Part shown: piece by piece, positions 8,961 through 18,052 of the stretch
How the letters are laid out: every line of letters begins with the position of its first letter
Position numbering within the stretch: position 1 is the first letter of the stretch
From: an uncultured Carboxylicivirga sp.
Lineage (GTDB): Bacteria > Bacteroidota > Bacteroidia > Bacteroidales > Marinilabiliaceae
Reading direction: 5' to 3'
Assembly (NCBI RefSeq): GCF_963668385.1
Contig: NZ_OY764327.1
Span: 868,001-932,000 of the forward strand
DNA: 64,000 bases
Translations under genes and position numbers: made by a program
Notes under the pieces: model-generated
Seen by the model: the letters and a program-made list of their open reading frames with translations, nothing else
The model's database searches: none
What the model was told of the DNA's origin: nothing

Positions 8961-9533
8961 TTATTTTTCTTCGCGGTTGTACAAAAATGCTCTCCAACGT
9001 TCTTCGGGCAAATTGGCTTCTTCCAAAGCAGCCCGCGATAAACTAAAAAACAGATCAGATAATCGATTTATAAATAACAAAATTGAACGATCGACTTTAT
9101 GTTGGTTATGCAAACTGATTAACTTACGCTCACCTCTTCTTAACTGGCTTCGTACCACATGACACAATGCAGAGACTTCATTACCTCCAGGTAAAATAAA
9201 GTAATCAGATTTACTACTAAGCGAGTTCTCAATTTCATCTATCCATTGTTCACAAAACACATCCATATCAACAGGCAATGGCATTTGATTCTTATCTTTT
9301 AACTCAGTAGGAGTTGCTAAATGCGACATGGTATTCATCATTTCAACCTGAATACGATGCAGCCTGTCCTGCCATGCATGATCAGGATCCAATTTAGTAC
9401 GCAACAATCCAAGAAAAGAATTTACTTCGTCGAAGGTTCCATAAGTATCAACTCTAATATCATCTTTACTTACTCTAACACCTCCCATTAAACCGGTTTG
9501 TCCTCTATCGCCTGTTTTTGTATATATCTTCAT
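8961..9533 (-). CDS. PduO-type ATP:cob(I)alamin adenosyltransferase
   Basis: The enzyme transfers the adenosyl group of ATP to cob(I)alamin to make coenzyme B12. The 190-aa length is typical. The N-terminal ATP loop is TKTGDRGQTGLMGG, followed by RVDTYGTFDEVNSFLG; the C-terminal part has PGGNEVSALCHVVRSQLRRGERK, containing the conserved Arg/Glu residues of the active site. No other B12 gene is nearby, consistent with a salvage role serving B12-dependent enzymes such as methylmalonyl-CoA mutase. Convergent with the DUF2752 gene. Confidence 0.93.
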   Translation of the reverse strand: MKIYTKTGDRGQTGLMGGVRVSKDDIRVDTYGTFDEVNSFLGLLRTKLDPDHAWQDRLHRIQVEMMNTMSHLATPTELKDKNQMPLPVDMDVFCEQWIDEIENSLSSKSDYFILPGGNEVSALCHVVRSQLRRGERKLISLHNQHKVDRSILLFINRLSDLFFSLSRAALEEANLPEERWRAFLYNREEK

Positions 9534-9648
9534 TTGTTTACATTTTAGTATCTACATGATGCAAACAACACACTCCCCAAAAAGTTGAATATACAACTTC
9601 AACAAATTACATCGAACCGTTGTTATCGTTTCAGAAACGAAGAAAAGA

Positions 9649-10287
9649 ATGAATAAACTAGCCGATTTAAGAGACGATTATACCAAAGGTTCATTAAACA
9701 GAGATGATCTAAGTGAAAATCCCTTTGATCAATTTCATAATTGGATGCAACAGGCAATCGAAAGCAAGTGCTTGCATCCAAATGCAATGAGCATAGCCAC
9801 AGTTAACAATGATGGAATGCCCAATGTTAGAGTTGTGCTTTTAAAAGATGTTAGCAGCAATGGATTTGTGTTTTTCACCAATTATCATAGCCAAAAAGGA
9901 AATGAGCTAACCAACAATCCCAAAGCTTGCATAAATTTCTTTTGGGGTGAACTGGAAAGACAGGTAAGAATCAGTGGAACTATTAAGAAGCTACCAGCTC
10001 ATTTATCCGAAGAATACTTTCAATCTCGTCCACGTGCTAGCCAGATAGGTGCTATTGTATCTCCTCAAAGCCAAATTATACCGGATGATGAGTATCTTAC
10101 TCAAAAGTATCAGGAATTGGAGAATACGTACAAAAATAAGTCCATCCCCCGACCTGAAAATTGGGGCGGCTATTTATTAAGCCCGCAACAAATTGAGTTT
10201 TGGCAGGGGCGAACCAGCAGACTACACGATAGATTTCTATATACAAAACAAGCCGATTCATGGATCATAAACCGGCTTGCTCCTTAA
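9649..10287 (+). CDS. pdxH: Pyridoxamine 5'-phosphate oxidase
   Basis: An FMN enzyme that oxidises pyridoxamine or pyridoxine 5'-phosphate to pyridoxal 5'-phosphate, the final step of vitamin B6 synthesis and salvage. The 212-aa length is standard. Motifs: N-terminal DLRDDYTKGSL, RVVLLKDV and FFTNYHSQKG (FMN binding), FFWGELERQVRI, SRPRASQIGA, and the C-terminal signature EFWQGRTSRLHDRFLY and NRLAP end. It is flanked by oppositely oriented genes on both sides and so is a single-gene unit. Confidence 0.97.
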   Translation: MNKLADLRDDYTKGSLNRDDLSENPFDQFHNWMQQAIESKCLHPNAMSIATVNNDGMPNVRVVLLKDVSSNGFVFFTNYHSQKGNELTNNPKACINFFWGELERQVRISGTIKKLPAHLSEEYFQSRPRASQIGAIVSPQSQIIPDDEYLTQKYQELENTYKNKSIPRPENWGGYLLSPQQIEFWQGRTSRLHDRFLYTKQADSWIINRLAP

Positions 10288-10299
10288 TTTCATCTATTA

Positions 10300-13200
10300 T
10301 TATGGTCTAATATTCTGTAAACGTTTATTCATTCGCCTCAACTTAAATGTTTCGAAGTAATGAATAATTCTTCGCAATACATCAAAATAAAGAGTGATAT
10401 AGAATATAATAATACCTAACCAAATTACAATGGTATTAAACAAAGGGGTTGGTATTTTAATTCCCATTACCCTTTTTGATGCTGAATAGAAATGCGCTCT
10501 ACCCCAATTCGAAACAGGTTCTTTAAATATGGGGTGTCGCTTTTGAATTACATATTGATCGGTGACCTCAACCTGCTGCAATTCCAGCTTATTCAACACT
10601 AATTCTTCAAGAGCTTCATTTTGATATGTTTTTTTGAATGAAAGAAATTCATCAACAGATCCGTACTCAGCAATCATATCTTTATACCGTTGATCTTTTT
10701 CCGTTTTAGCTTTTCTATATTGTTTATGATATTCTTTTCTCTTTTGCTCTAAAAAGGAATTAATTTGCTCATAAACATCATCAGAATATTTTACTTTCCC
10801 ACTTACAAAAAACGAAATAGCAGGGAAATGCGACAACGATCGATTGCTAAGTTTGATAACTTCAGAAATTAACAAACGTGACTTAACAGCAAGTGCATCT
10901 TTCTGATTATCTTCCATGTAAGATTTACACTGAGTGTTAATATCAATCAACTCAGGAATAAGAACATTACCCTTATATGATGTATTACTCACTTCTTTTT
11001 CGATATCAAAAAAGAGTTTTTCGTAATCGTTGTTCATATATTGATTAACAGCCAAGGCTTCGTACGACCATCGAGAAGCCATTAAATCACCAATACGTGG
11101 AACGTATTGCTCCGAGGCGATTGTTTTATGTAATTTATCAAACCCAACAATAACACCACTAAAAAGAAGCTGTGGCACTAAAATAAGAGGAATAAGAATA
11201 TAAATAGTTACAACCGAATTTAATCCGCTACTTATATTAAGCCCAACCATATTGGCAAAACAAGCTGTGGTAAATAAAATAGCCCAATATCCAAAATTTA
11301 GCCCATCTATTTCCAAAATACTATTCCCAATCAGAACAAAGCTTAAAGTTTGAATAGCGGAAATAATAAAAAGGATGACCACCTTAGCATTTAAAAAACT
11401 GGATCGACTTAAATTCAAAAAAGCCTCGCGTTGCAACAGCCGCTTATCTTTAAATATTTCTTCTGCGCTAACGGTTAGTCCCAGAAACAACGAAACCACA
11501 ACTGACATAAATAAATAAGCAGGTAAGTTTACATTTTTACTGAATAAATAAACATTTGCATCACCATTTTCGCCACTGATAAACTTAGTGAAAAAACCAA
11601 GAATCAATGCTAAGATTGGGGCTTCAAGCAAGTTAATAAATATGTATTGCTTATTTTTTATTTTTGATAAAACATCGCGTTTAAAATATATTTTAAACTG
11701 CTCAAACCTTCCCGGAATATTATATAAGTTAGGTGGTAATTTCTCCCTTTTATCTGCAACAGGTTTGGTTTTCCATTCAAACTTATTCTCAAATTTTTCG
11801 AGGTAGTGCTGATACCATTCTTCGGGCGATACTTTTCTACGACGAACCAACCGTCCGTTGGCATTTACCATACGGGCCTCGATAATTCGAAGTGGCTGTT
11901 CGGTATGAATATTACCACAGGCATAGCATTCACTCTCTTCGGGATTAACGTAGTGAGCCATCTGCTTAAAATAAGTAATAGCATTTGTGGGATTACCATT
12001 ATAGATAATACGTCCTCCCTTATCTATTATCAATAACTTATCAAGCAATTTATATAAATCGCTACTTGGCTGGTGTATATTAATAATAACCAATCGCCCC
12101 TTCAAGGTCTGCCGCTTTAATAGTAACATTACCTTTTCCGAATCCATTGAAGATAAACCTGATGTTGGTTCATCAACAAATAAAACAGACGGTTCTCGGA
12201 TGAGCTCAAGAGCAATATTCAAACGCTTACGTTGGCCTCCGCTCAAAATTTTATTTAAGGGCGAACCTACCACTAAATCACGAGCTTCCACCAAATCAAA
12301 ATCGTGTAAAGCACGCTCTACAACCTCAATAATTTTTTCTTCGGTAAAATGGCTAAAACACAAACGTGCATTATAAAAAAGGTTTTCAAATACGGTTAAT
12401 TCCTCTTTCAATAGGTCATCTTGAGGTACATAACCAATAACCCCTTCCAGCGCTTCATGCTCGTGATGTAAATCATAGCCATTAATGGTAATTTTACCAG
12501 TATCAAGCTGAAGTTGGCCATTCAGCACATTTAACAAAGTGGATTTACCGGTTCCACTACCTCCCATTACACCAACAAGCTGACCAGATCTACCGGTAAA
12601 ACTAAACGGGTGAATTCCAATCTGGTTATAATTGAATTTATATGATACGTCCAGTGCTCTGTAAACAATTCGGCCTCTATCGGCACGAGCAATAAATTTC
12701 TCAGCAATAGTTCCATAATAAACCGGAGCAATACGAGAGGTTTTAATAACCGATCCAGGAACAATAAAAGTAGCACGATTTTGTTCCACCTTATGTCCGT
12801 TAAGATACAAGTTACGATTACCTGAATATCGGAAAACAAACTGATTGGTTGCTTTTATATGTAAAACCCATACAAACACTTGTTGCTTTGGATTGTACAG
12901 ATGCTTGATTTGCTCGTCGGGCTTTTCGTGCTGCCCACTAATTAGCAACACATTTTCTTTGTGATTAACGCCCAATGGATGATCTACTACAAACTGCCTT
13001 AAATTGGCGTAGTCATCCATATCCAACAGAAGACTTTCTGCCAATTGATCGGTAAAAAAACCTTCTGCTTCAGATACAACTTCATCACGCATAATAAAGT
13101 TAAGCATATTACTAACCAGCAAAAATTTAGTAGAAAGTTCTAATTCCTGGTTTAGCTCATCACAAATAGCTTTTAGCTTATCAATATTATATGATGCCTG

Positions 13201-13419
13201 TTTGTCACGAGCTTCCTGATCGTGGCTATAAGAGTTGGCGTGGTATTTTTTGATATAAAAATTATATCGCTCCAAGGCCATTTCAACAAAATCGTTATTG
13301 AGGTTGCGCGACAAGAAATTTTTAACCGCAGCAACTCCATTGCCTGTTTCCTGTTCTTCTTTTTGATCAGTCAACAAAGCAAAGATCTGCATCAATGCCT
13401 CCAGCAATAATTCACTCAT
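10300..13419 (-). CDS. ABCG-like transporter fusion with TerB-like and FHA-like N-terminal regions
   Basis: A 1039-aa half- or full-size ABC exporter. Residues 1-145 are helical and resemble TerB-type domains. Residues about 180-240 (FRYSGNRNLYLNGHKV...PGSVIKTSR) look like a forkhead-associated beta sandwich. The ATPase domain follows, with Walker A GGSGTGKST (286-294), signature LSGGQRKRLNIALE, Walker B VLFVDEPTSGLSS, and a downstream CYACG pair. The C-terminal half is an ABC-2 permease with about six membrane helices, broken by a large soluble charged segment (about residues 830-960). Substrate unknown. TerB- and FHA-like assignments are from pattern only. Confidence 0.85.
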   Translation of the reverse strand: MSELLLEALMQIFALLTDQKEEQETGNGVAAVKNFLSRNLNNDFVEMALERYNFYIKKYHANSYSHDQEARDKQASYNIDKLKAICDELNQELELSTKFLLVSNMLNFIMRDEVVSEAEGFFTDQLAESLLLDMDDYANLRQFVVDHPLGVNHKENVLLISGQHEKPDEQIKHLYNPKQQVFVWVLHIKATNQFVFRYSGNRNLYLNGHKVEQNRATFIVPGSVIKTSRIAPVYYGTIAEKFIARADRGRIVYRALDVSYKFNYNQIGIHPFSFTGRSGQLVGVMGGSGTGKSTLLNVLNGQLQLDTGKITINGYDLHHEHEALEGVIGYVPQDDLLKEELTVFENLFYNARLCFSHFTEEKIIEVVERALHDFDLVEARDLVVGSPLNKILSGGQRKRLNIALELIREPSVLFVDEPTSGLSSMDSEKVMLLLKRQTLKGRLVIINIHQPSSDLYKLLDKLLIIDKGGRIIYNGNPTNAITYFKQMAHYVNPEESECYACGNIHTEQPLRIIEARMVNANGRLVRRRKVSPEEWYQHYLEKFENKFEWKTKPVADKREKLPPNLYNIPGRFEQFKIYFKRDVLSKIKNKQYIFINLLEAPILALILGFFTKFISGENGDANVYLFSKNVNLPAYLFMSVVVSLFLGLTVSAEEIFKDKRLLQREAFLNLSRSSFLNAKVVILFIISAIQTLSFVLIGNSILEIDGLNFGYWAILFTTACFANMVGLNISSGLNSVVTIYILIPLILVPQLLFSGVIVGFDKLHKTIASEQYVPRIGDLMASRWSYEALAVNQYMNNDYEKLFFDIEKEVSNTSYKGNVLIPELIDINTQCKSYMEDNQKDALAVKSRLLISEVIKLSNRSLSHFPAISFFVSGKVKYSDDVYEQINSFLEQKRKEYHKQYRKAKTEKDQRYKDMIAEYGSVDEFLSFKKTYQNEALEELVLNKLELQQVEVTDQYVIQKRHPIFKEPVSNWGRAHFYSASKRVMGIKIPTPLFNTIVIWLGIIIFYITLYFDVLRRIIHYFETFKLRRMNKRLQNIRP

Positions 13420-13477
13420 TTATCTGATACTTTCATTTAGGTTATTAAGATAGTCATTTTTTGACCTTATAAAACAC

Positions 13478-13504
13478 AAAAAAAGGGAAACCAACCGGCT
13501 TCCC
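13478..13504 (-). terminator. Terminator of the 272-aa lipoprotein gene
   Basis: On the minus strand GGGAAGCC pairs with GGTTTCCC around a GGTT loop (one G-U pair), followed by seven T. It lies 24 bases after the stop codon at 13528. Confidence 0.8.
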
Positions 13505-13527
13505 CAAATATCTTTAGCCTTAATTGC

Positions 13528-14346
13528 TTACAATATAAATTTATCGCGAACAACAGCAACATTTTCCTGGATAGCAGTTAATTGATCTTCGGTAATACTT
13601 CCTGCATCAACACTGTTATAGATTTCGTGTAAGATTTTTAGGTCTTCGATTGTTTCAGCAATATCAGCATCAGCTTCTTGTTGCTTTAACAACGCCATTA
13701 ACTTATTCAAAGGTTCTTTCTGGTTCATGATAATCACAACCATTTCTTTATTATTGAAGGTATCTTCACTAATGTGAGTTGAAATGTATAGAGCTTCAAC
13801 CCAGCTACCTGCTAACACTAACAATGACACAGAACCTCGATCATTCTTATTTAAATATTCATAGGTATCGTAAAACGAATTAGTAATTACATCAACTAAT
13901 TCATCTTTATCGTCTAAATTTGATTCAATCTTCTCCAAAAGGTTTTTATCAAGAGCCGGAGCAATGTCCAATTCTTCAATTAAGCTTTTTGAAGCATTCA
14001 TAAAATCTACCGTTTCCTGTTTTTGGTTGTAAGTACTGGCATAACTTAAATCAGCACTGTAAACGCCCAAATTTAAGGCCTGACTTTTTTCAGTCAAATA
14101 TTTTTCAACATTGGCTACCGGATTACTCAATGATAAAATATATGCAGCTTCAATACGGTTAAGCATTTCTGTTACCTGAAAGGATGTTGGTAGCGGATAA
14201 ACAAAATCTCTTACCTCTTTCTCAACATTTTCTTTTTTAATTTCAGGAGTACTACTTTTTGTAGATGACTTACTTCCCGAGTTGCATGAAGCAAATATTA
14301 CACTGGTTACGATAATCAATGATACGATCGGAAAAATGCTTTTCAT
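13528..14346 (-). CDS. Helical lipoprotein of unknown function
   Basis: The 272-aa product has a lipoprotein signal ending in VIFASC (Cys20), a Ser/Thr/Lys-rich linker, and an almost wholly alpha-helical mature domain (residues about 50-270) with no Cys and no catalytic motif that I recognise. It fits a family of Bacteroidota outer-membrane lipoproteins known only as hypothetical. A -7 element TATATTTG lies on the minus strand at 14371-14378, 25 bases before the ATG, and a terminator follows the gene, so it is monocistronic. Confidence 0.78.
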   Translation of the reverse strand: MKSIFPIVSLIIVTSVIFASCNSGSKSSTKSSTPEIKKENVEKEVRDFVYPLPTSFQVTEMLNRIEAAYILSLSNPVANVEKYLTEKSQALNLGVYSADLSYASTYNQKQETVDFMNASKSLIEELDIAPALDKNLLEKIESNLDDKDELVDVITNSFYDTYEYLNKNDRGSVSLLVLAGSWVEALYISTHISEDTFNNKEMVVIIMNQKEPLNKLMALLKQQEADADIAETIEDLKILHEIYNSVDAGSITEDQLTAIQENVAVVRDKFIL

Positions 14347-14539
14347 TACTTTAGATCTTTATAATTTTCACAAATATAAACGAAATTAAAAATAATTTGA
14401 TTTTATGTCTTTTATTTTTGTAACTATTTAATACTAACCATTCATTTTTTTTAAACCAATTTGTTATTTACCTGTTTAGCACTAACTATCATATTCAAAT
14501 AATAAATGAAGTTTCTTACATTTTTAGAGATTACCAACA

Positions 14540-15445
14540 ATGAATAATCAATCAAAAGGTATTTTGCTTGCAGCCACTACTGCATCGCTTTGGGGAATGT
14601 TAGCTATTGGTTTAAAAGTATCACTCAATTATTTTGATTCTTATACCGTTGTTTGGTTTAGATTTTTTATTGCTTCTATTTGTTTAGTTGCGCTTTATGG
14701 ATACCAGAAACCAGCCTATTTAAAAGTATTTAAAAAGCCTCCTTTTTTAATGCTCTTAGCAGGATTTCTTTTGGGAAGTAATTACATTGGTTTTATGCAA
14801 GGTGTTAATTATGCAGGACCAGCAGCCACACAAATAATTATACAAACAGGGCCTATACTCTTGGGTTTTATAGGGTTCGTATTTTTTAAAGAAAAAATAA
14901 ATCTGATACGGGCATTTGGATTTTTTATTGCAGCTCTTGGTTTTGCTGTATTTTATTTTTATCAGATAAGTGAGTTTAATGCTAATAAAGAAGACTTTAT
15001 AAAAGGGGTTATTTGGATATTATTTGGTGCTACATCGTGGACTGCATATGCCGTTATCAACAAAAAGCTAGTGAGTAAATGGCATCCACAACAAATTAAC
15101 ATGATTGTATTTGCCGTACCCGTATTGTTATTTTTACCTCTTGTCAACTTTCAATTATTTACATTAAGTTATCCTTGGTGGGTTTGGTTATTAATGGTTG
15201 CTTTGGGCATCAATACTGTTATAGCCTATGGAGCTTTAGCTGCATCATTTAAATATGCCGAGGCCAATAAAATTAGCATCATCATTACATTAAACCCAAT
15301 CATCACCTTTATTTGTTTAGAAATAATGATGCAGCTAAACGTTCAATGGTTTGAAATGAAAGCTGTACCTAACATGGCCTTTATGGGAGCTGGAATGGTT
15401 TTATTTGGTGCAATACTAGCAGTTGGTATAAAACGGAAATCTTAA
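14540..15445 (+). CDS. EamA/DMT-family transporter
   Basis: The 301-aa protein is built of ten predicted membrane helices in two repeats of the EamA fold, beginning SKGILLAATTASLWGMLAI and with the second repeat starting near residue 150 (GVIWILFGATSWTAYAVINK). Members of the drug/metabolite superfamily export amino acids, nucleotides or other small metabolites; the substrate cannot be told from sequence. It overlaps the converging lipoprotein gene by 4 bp at their 3' ends. Confidence 0.9.
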   Translation: MNNQSKGILLAATTASLWGMLAIGLKVSLNYFDSYTVVWFRFFIASICLVALYGYQKPAYLKVFKKPPFLMLLAGFLLGSNYIGFMQGVNYAGPAATQIIIQTGPILLGFIGFVFFKEKINLIRAFGFFIAALGFAVFYFYQISEFNANKEDFIKGVIWILFGATSWTAYAVINKKLVSKWHPQQINMIVFAVPVLLFLPLVNFQLFTLSYPWWVWLLMVALGINTVIAYGALAASFKYAEANKISIIITLNPIITFICLEIMMQLNVQWFEMKAVPNMAFMGAGMVLFGAILAVGIKRKS

Positions 15446-15858
15446 CGGTTTTTGACTTGACCTCGTCGCGATACCAGAACGATGCCATATTTCTTTTCGA
15501 TAAACAGGAAGTAATGATATAAGCGATAATTAAAATCAAGCCCATACTCAACACTTGCATCATATGGAATGTCAGTTACGTAAAAGTCGCCATACCTAAG
15601 TGGATTTGAATGCCTAATATTCCATTCGGTGCAATAGCGGATATTCCATTGCTTATAATAATCGTTCGAATAAAAGTCTTTAGGATAAGACTGACTCGCC
15701 AAATATGTTTCAAATCTGGCATCCATCACAACTAACTCGTACTCGGTGCTATCCGACGATATTTCTACCTCGGCTTTCGATTTATTCGTTACATTCTTTG
15801 ATGTAGAACAAGCAATTAAAACACCTAGTATCAAGATAAAAAACATGTATTTTTTCAT
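15442..15858 (-). CDS. DUF6146-like lipoprotein
   Basis: Starting at the ATG at 15858 the product is 138 aa with a clear lipoprotein signal, MKKYMFFILILGVLIAC (Cys17); the longer open frame to 15900 adds an N-terminus that would hide this signal. The mature domain is aromatic-rich (YPKDFYSNDYYKQWNIRY, DFNYRLYHYFLF) and matches what I recall of DUF6146, a Bacteroidota-restricted family with no known function. The family name is from memory of the motif and is moderately sure. Confidence 0.72.
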   Translation of the reverse strand: MKKYMFFILILGVLIACSTSKNVTNKSKAEVEISSDSTEYELVVMDARFETYLASQSYPKDFYSNDYYKQWNIRYCTEWNIRHSNPLRYGDFYVTDIPYDASVEYGLDFNYRLYHYFLFIEKKYGIVLVSRRGQVKNR

Positions 15859-15920
15859 AGCTCCGATATTTGGTATCCTAAATTTACAACATTTTAACAA
15901 CCTATGACCACTCGATTAAA

Positions 15921-15954
15921 CGAAAAAAGGCCGTTTCAAAACGAAACGGCCTTT
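15921..15954 (-). terminator. Terminator of the CoA-transferase gene
   Basis: AAAGGCCGTTTC (15926-15937) pairs perfectly with GAAACGGCCTTT (15943-15954) around a five-base loop. The T run is on the minus strand (A at 15923-15928), so it serves the gene ending at 15993. Confidence 0.85.
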
Positions 15955-15992
15955 ATATTTATAATTCTTAATGAGCTAGTTCAACAAATAAA

Positions 15993-17480
15993 CTACTCCC
16001 ATTTAGTATTTTTCATATCGCCCGAAGTTAAAAATTCGGTGTGCATTTTAAATGCAGCATTCAAAGCTTGCGGAGTTTGTGGTGCACCTGCGGTTAATTT
16101 TAAGTATCCTCTTAAGATATCTTTATAATCAGGGTGAACACAATTTTCAATAATTGCTTCAGCACGCTGACGTGGAGACTTACCTCTTAAATCAGCAACC
16201 CCTTGCTCTGTAATAACCACTTTTACAGAGTGTTCTGAGTGATCCTGGTGCGATACCAAAGGAACAATAGCCGAAATGGAACCACCTTTAGCAACAGAAG
16301 GACACGTGAATATTGATAAGAACGAATTACGAGTAAAGTCACCTGAACCACCAATACCGTTCATCATTTTAGTACCCAATACGTGAGTAGAATTAATGTT
16401 ACCAAAAATATCAGCTTCAATAGCTGTGTTAATAGTAATTAAACCTAATTGACGAACTAACTCTGGGTTATTAGAAATTTCTTGTGGACGAAGAACTAAT
16501 TTATCTTTAAAGAAATCATAATCTTCGTAAATACTTTCTAACACCGGAGGAGAAACAGTTAATGAACAACCCGAAGCAAAAGTAATTTCACCTTTACGCA
16601 TTAATTCGATTACCGATTCCTGAATTACCTCAGTATACATTTTAAACGGAGGGATTTCAGCGTTAGAACCCAACGAACCTAATACTGCGTTTGCAATATT
16701 ACCCACACCTGATTGGATTGGCAAAAACTCTTTGGGGATAGTGCCTTTTCTGATTTCTCTAACTAAGAAAGCAGCCACGTTATCACCAATCTTTTGAGTA
16801 ACCTCATCAACCGGAGCAAAACCACCTGTTTCATCAGGAGCATCGGTTTCAACAATACCCATAATTTTAGCAGGATCAATTCTTAATACAGTATCCCCAA
16901 TACGCATTTCAGGTGAATGAACAGGAATTGATTTTCTGTAAGGAGGATCTAACGGTTCATAAATATCATGCAAACCCTTAATTTTTGCAGGGTGCTTTTT
17001 ATTTAATTCAATAATAACTCTCTTAGCTAAACGTGCAGCAGTTGGTGAAATACCAACACCTGAAGTTAAAACAACCTCACCGCTTGGTGTTATATCAGCA
17101 GCTTCGATAATAGCCACATCAATATCGCCAAAAAAACCATAACGCATCTCCTGTGCTAAAGCCGACAAGTGCATATCAAAGTACTCAACACCACCACTAT
17201 TAATAGAATTACGCAGGTCTTTGTTTGATTGATACGGAGTACGGAATTTTACAGCATTAGCACGAGCTAAAGAACCATCTAGCGAGTCGCCTGTTGATGC
17301 ACCTGAGATGACACCAATTTTAAATTCTCTGCCCGCAGCATGCTCAGCGTCTGCTTTTGCTGCAATTGCTTTAGGTACAACTTTAGGAGACCCTGCCGGA
17401 GTAAAACCGCTAAAGGCAACAGTTGCATCATTATGGATGTATGATGCAGCTTCTTCTGGAGTTAATATTTTAAATGACAT
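15993..17480 (-). CDS. Acetyl-CoA hydrolase/transferase (succinate:acetate CoA-transferase type)
   Basis: The 495-aa enzyme belongs to the Cat1/AarC group, which moves CoA between acetate and succinate or propionate through a glutamyl-CoA intermediate. Motifs include FSGFTPAGSPK near the N-terminus, QSGVGNIANAVL (CoA-site glycine motif), the probable catalytic-Glu segment MYTEVIQESV, and EQGVADLRGKSPRQRA near the C-terminus. In a fermentative or facultative Bacteroidota it would link succinyl-CoA to acetate release. The ATG at 17480 is preferred over a start at 17504 because the -7 element at 17502-17509 overlaps the latter. Confidence 0.92.
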   Translation of the reverse strand: MSFKILTPEEAASYIHNDATVAFSGFTPAGSPKVVPKAIAAKADAEHAAGREFKIGVISGASTGDSLDGSLARANAVKFRTPYQSNKDLRNSINSGGVEYFDMHLSALAQEMRYGFFGDIDVAIIEAADITPSGEVVLTSGVGISPTAARLAKRVIIELNKKHPAKIKGLHDIYEPLDPPYRKSIPVHSPEMRIGDTVLRIDPAKIMGIVETDAPDETGGFAPVDEVTQKIGDNVAAFLVREIRKGTIPKEFLPIQSGVGNIANAVLGSLGSNAEIPPFKMYTEVIQESVIELMRKGEITFASGCSLTVSPPVLESIYEDYDFFKDKLVLRPQEISNNPELVRQLGLITINTAIEADIFGNINSTHVLGTKMMNGIGGSGDFTRNSFLSIFTCPSVAKGGSISAIVPLVSHQDHSEHSVKVVITEQGVADLRGKSPRQRAEAIIENCVHPDYKDILRGYLKLTAGAPQTPQALNAAFKMHTEFLTSGDMKNTKWE

Positions 17481-17501
17481 ATTATTTAAAAAAATTTTCC
17501 G

Positions 17502-17509
17502 CAAATATA
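17502..17509 (-). promoter_or_regulatory. -7 element of the CoA-transferase promoter
   Basis: TATATTTG on the minus strand, 22 bases before the ATG at 17480. No convincing -33 TTG was found at the usual distance. Confidence 0.5.
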
Positions 17510-17653
17510 GCTGATGCCTGAAATATTACATATTAAAATGGATACTTTATGACTAAAAGTGTTGTACAGCAGGTAAATTTGCCTCACCTGTTAAATGTTT
17601 TTGTAAAACTATAAACAATAGCCTCACAAATTACTTTATTGTTTAGCTCCTGA

Positions 17654-17685
17654 TTTGGGGCTTCAAATGTGAATTGGTATTTTTG
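17654..17685 (+). promoter_or_regulatory. Promoter of the 118-aa/prolyl isomerase operon
   Basis: TTTG (17654-17657), 20 bases, TATTTTTG (17678-17685). Transcription would begin about 17690-17692, at or inside the first ATG (17691). The mRNA is therefore either leaderless or translation starts at the second in-frame ATG (17700). Confidence 0.6.
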
Positions 17686-17690
17686 AAACT

Positions 17691-18047
17691 ATGAATAATA
17701 TGACTGGTGAAGAGTTTGAATTGGAGTGGGATAAATTAATACTTAGACTGAGTAAACAGTTTAATGTAACTGCAGAATATGAGTTTATCCTGTTTATGAT
17801 GGGTATTCAGGAAATGGGTATCGGGTTTCGCGAATTTAGCAAAACAGAAAAAATGGATTTAATTAATGTAGCACGATGTCGCATATTAGCGCGTCAGGGC
17901 TATATTAAAGAAACAGGGCTAGACCCTGAAGGTTGGCCTATATTTGAAGCTCAGCCCAAATTAAAATCAATGATGCCTTCTTATCAGAACCAACTGATAA
18001 AAAAAGGCATCATCGAATACTTTAAAAATATAGAATTTACAAACTAA
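17691..18047 (+). CDS. Conserved small protein of unknown function
   Basis: The 118-aa soluble protein is mostly helical (TGEEFELEWDKLILRLSKQF; EFILFMMGIQEMG) with the segment ETGLDPEGWPIFEAQPKL in its second half. I know similar sequences as hypothetical proteins in this phylum, without a function. It heads an operon with three exported prolyl isomerases, ending 5 bp before the first. The promoter places the transcription start at the first ATG, so the actual start may be the ATG at 17700, removing three residues. Confidence 0.8.
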   Translation: MNNMTGEEFELEWDKLILRLSKQFNVTAEYEFILFMMGIQEMGIGFREFSKTEKMDLINVARCRILARQGYIKETGLDPEGWPIFEAQPKLKSMMPSYQNQLIKKGIIEYFKNIEFTN

Positions 18048-18052
18048 TCAAT

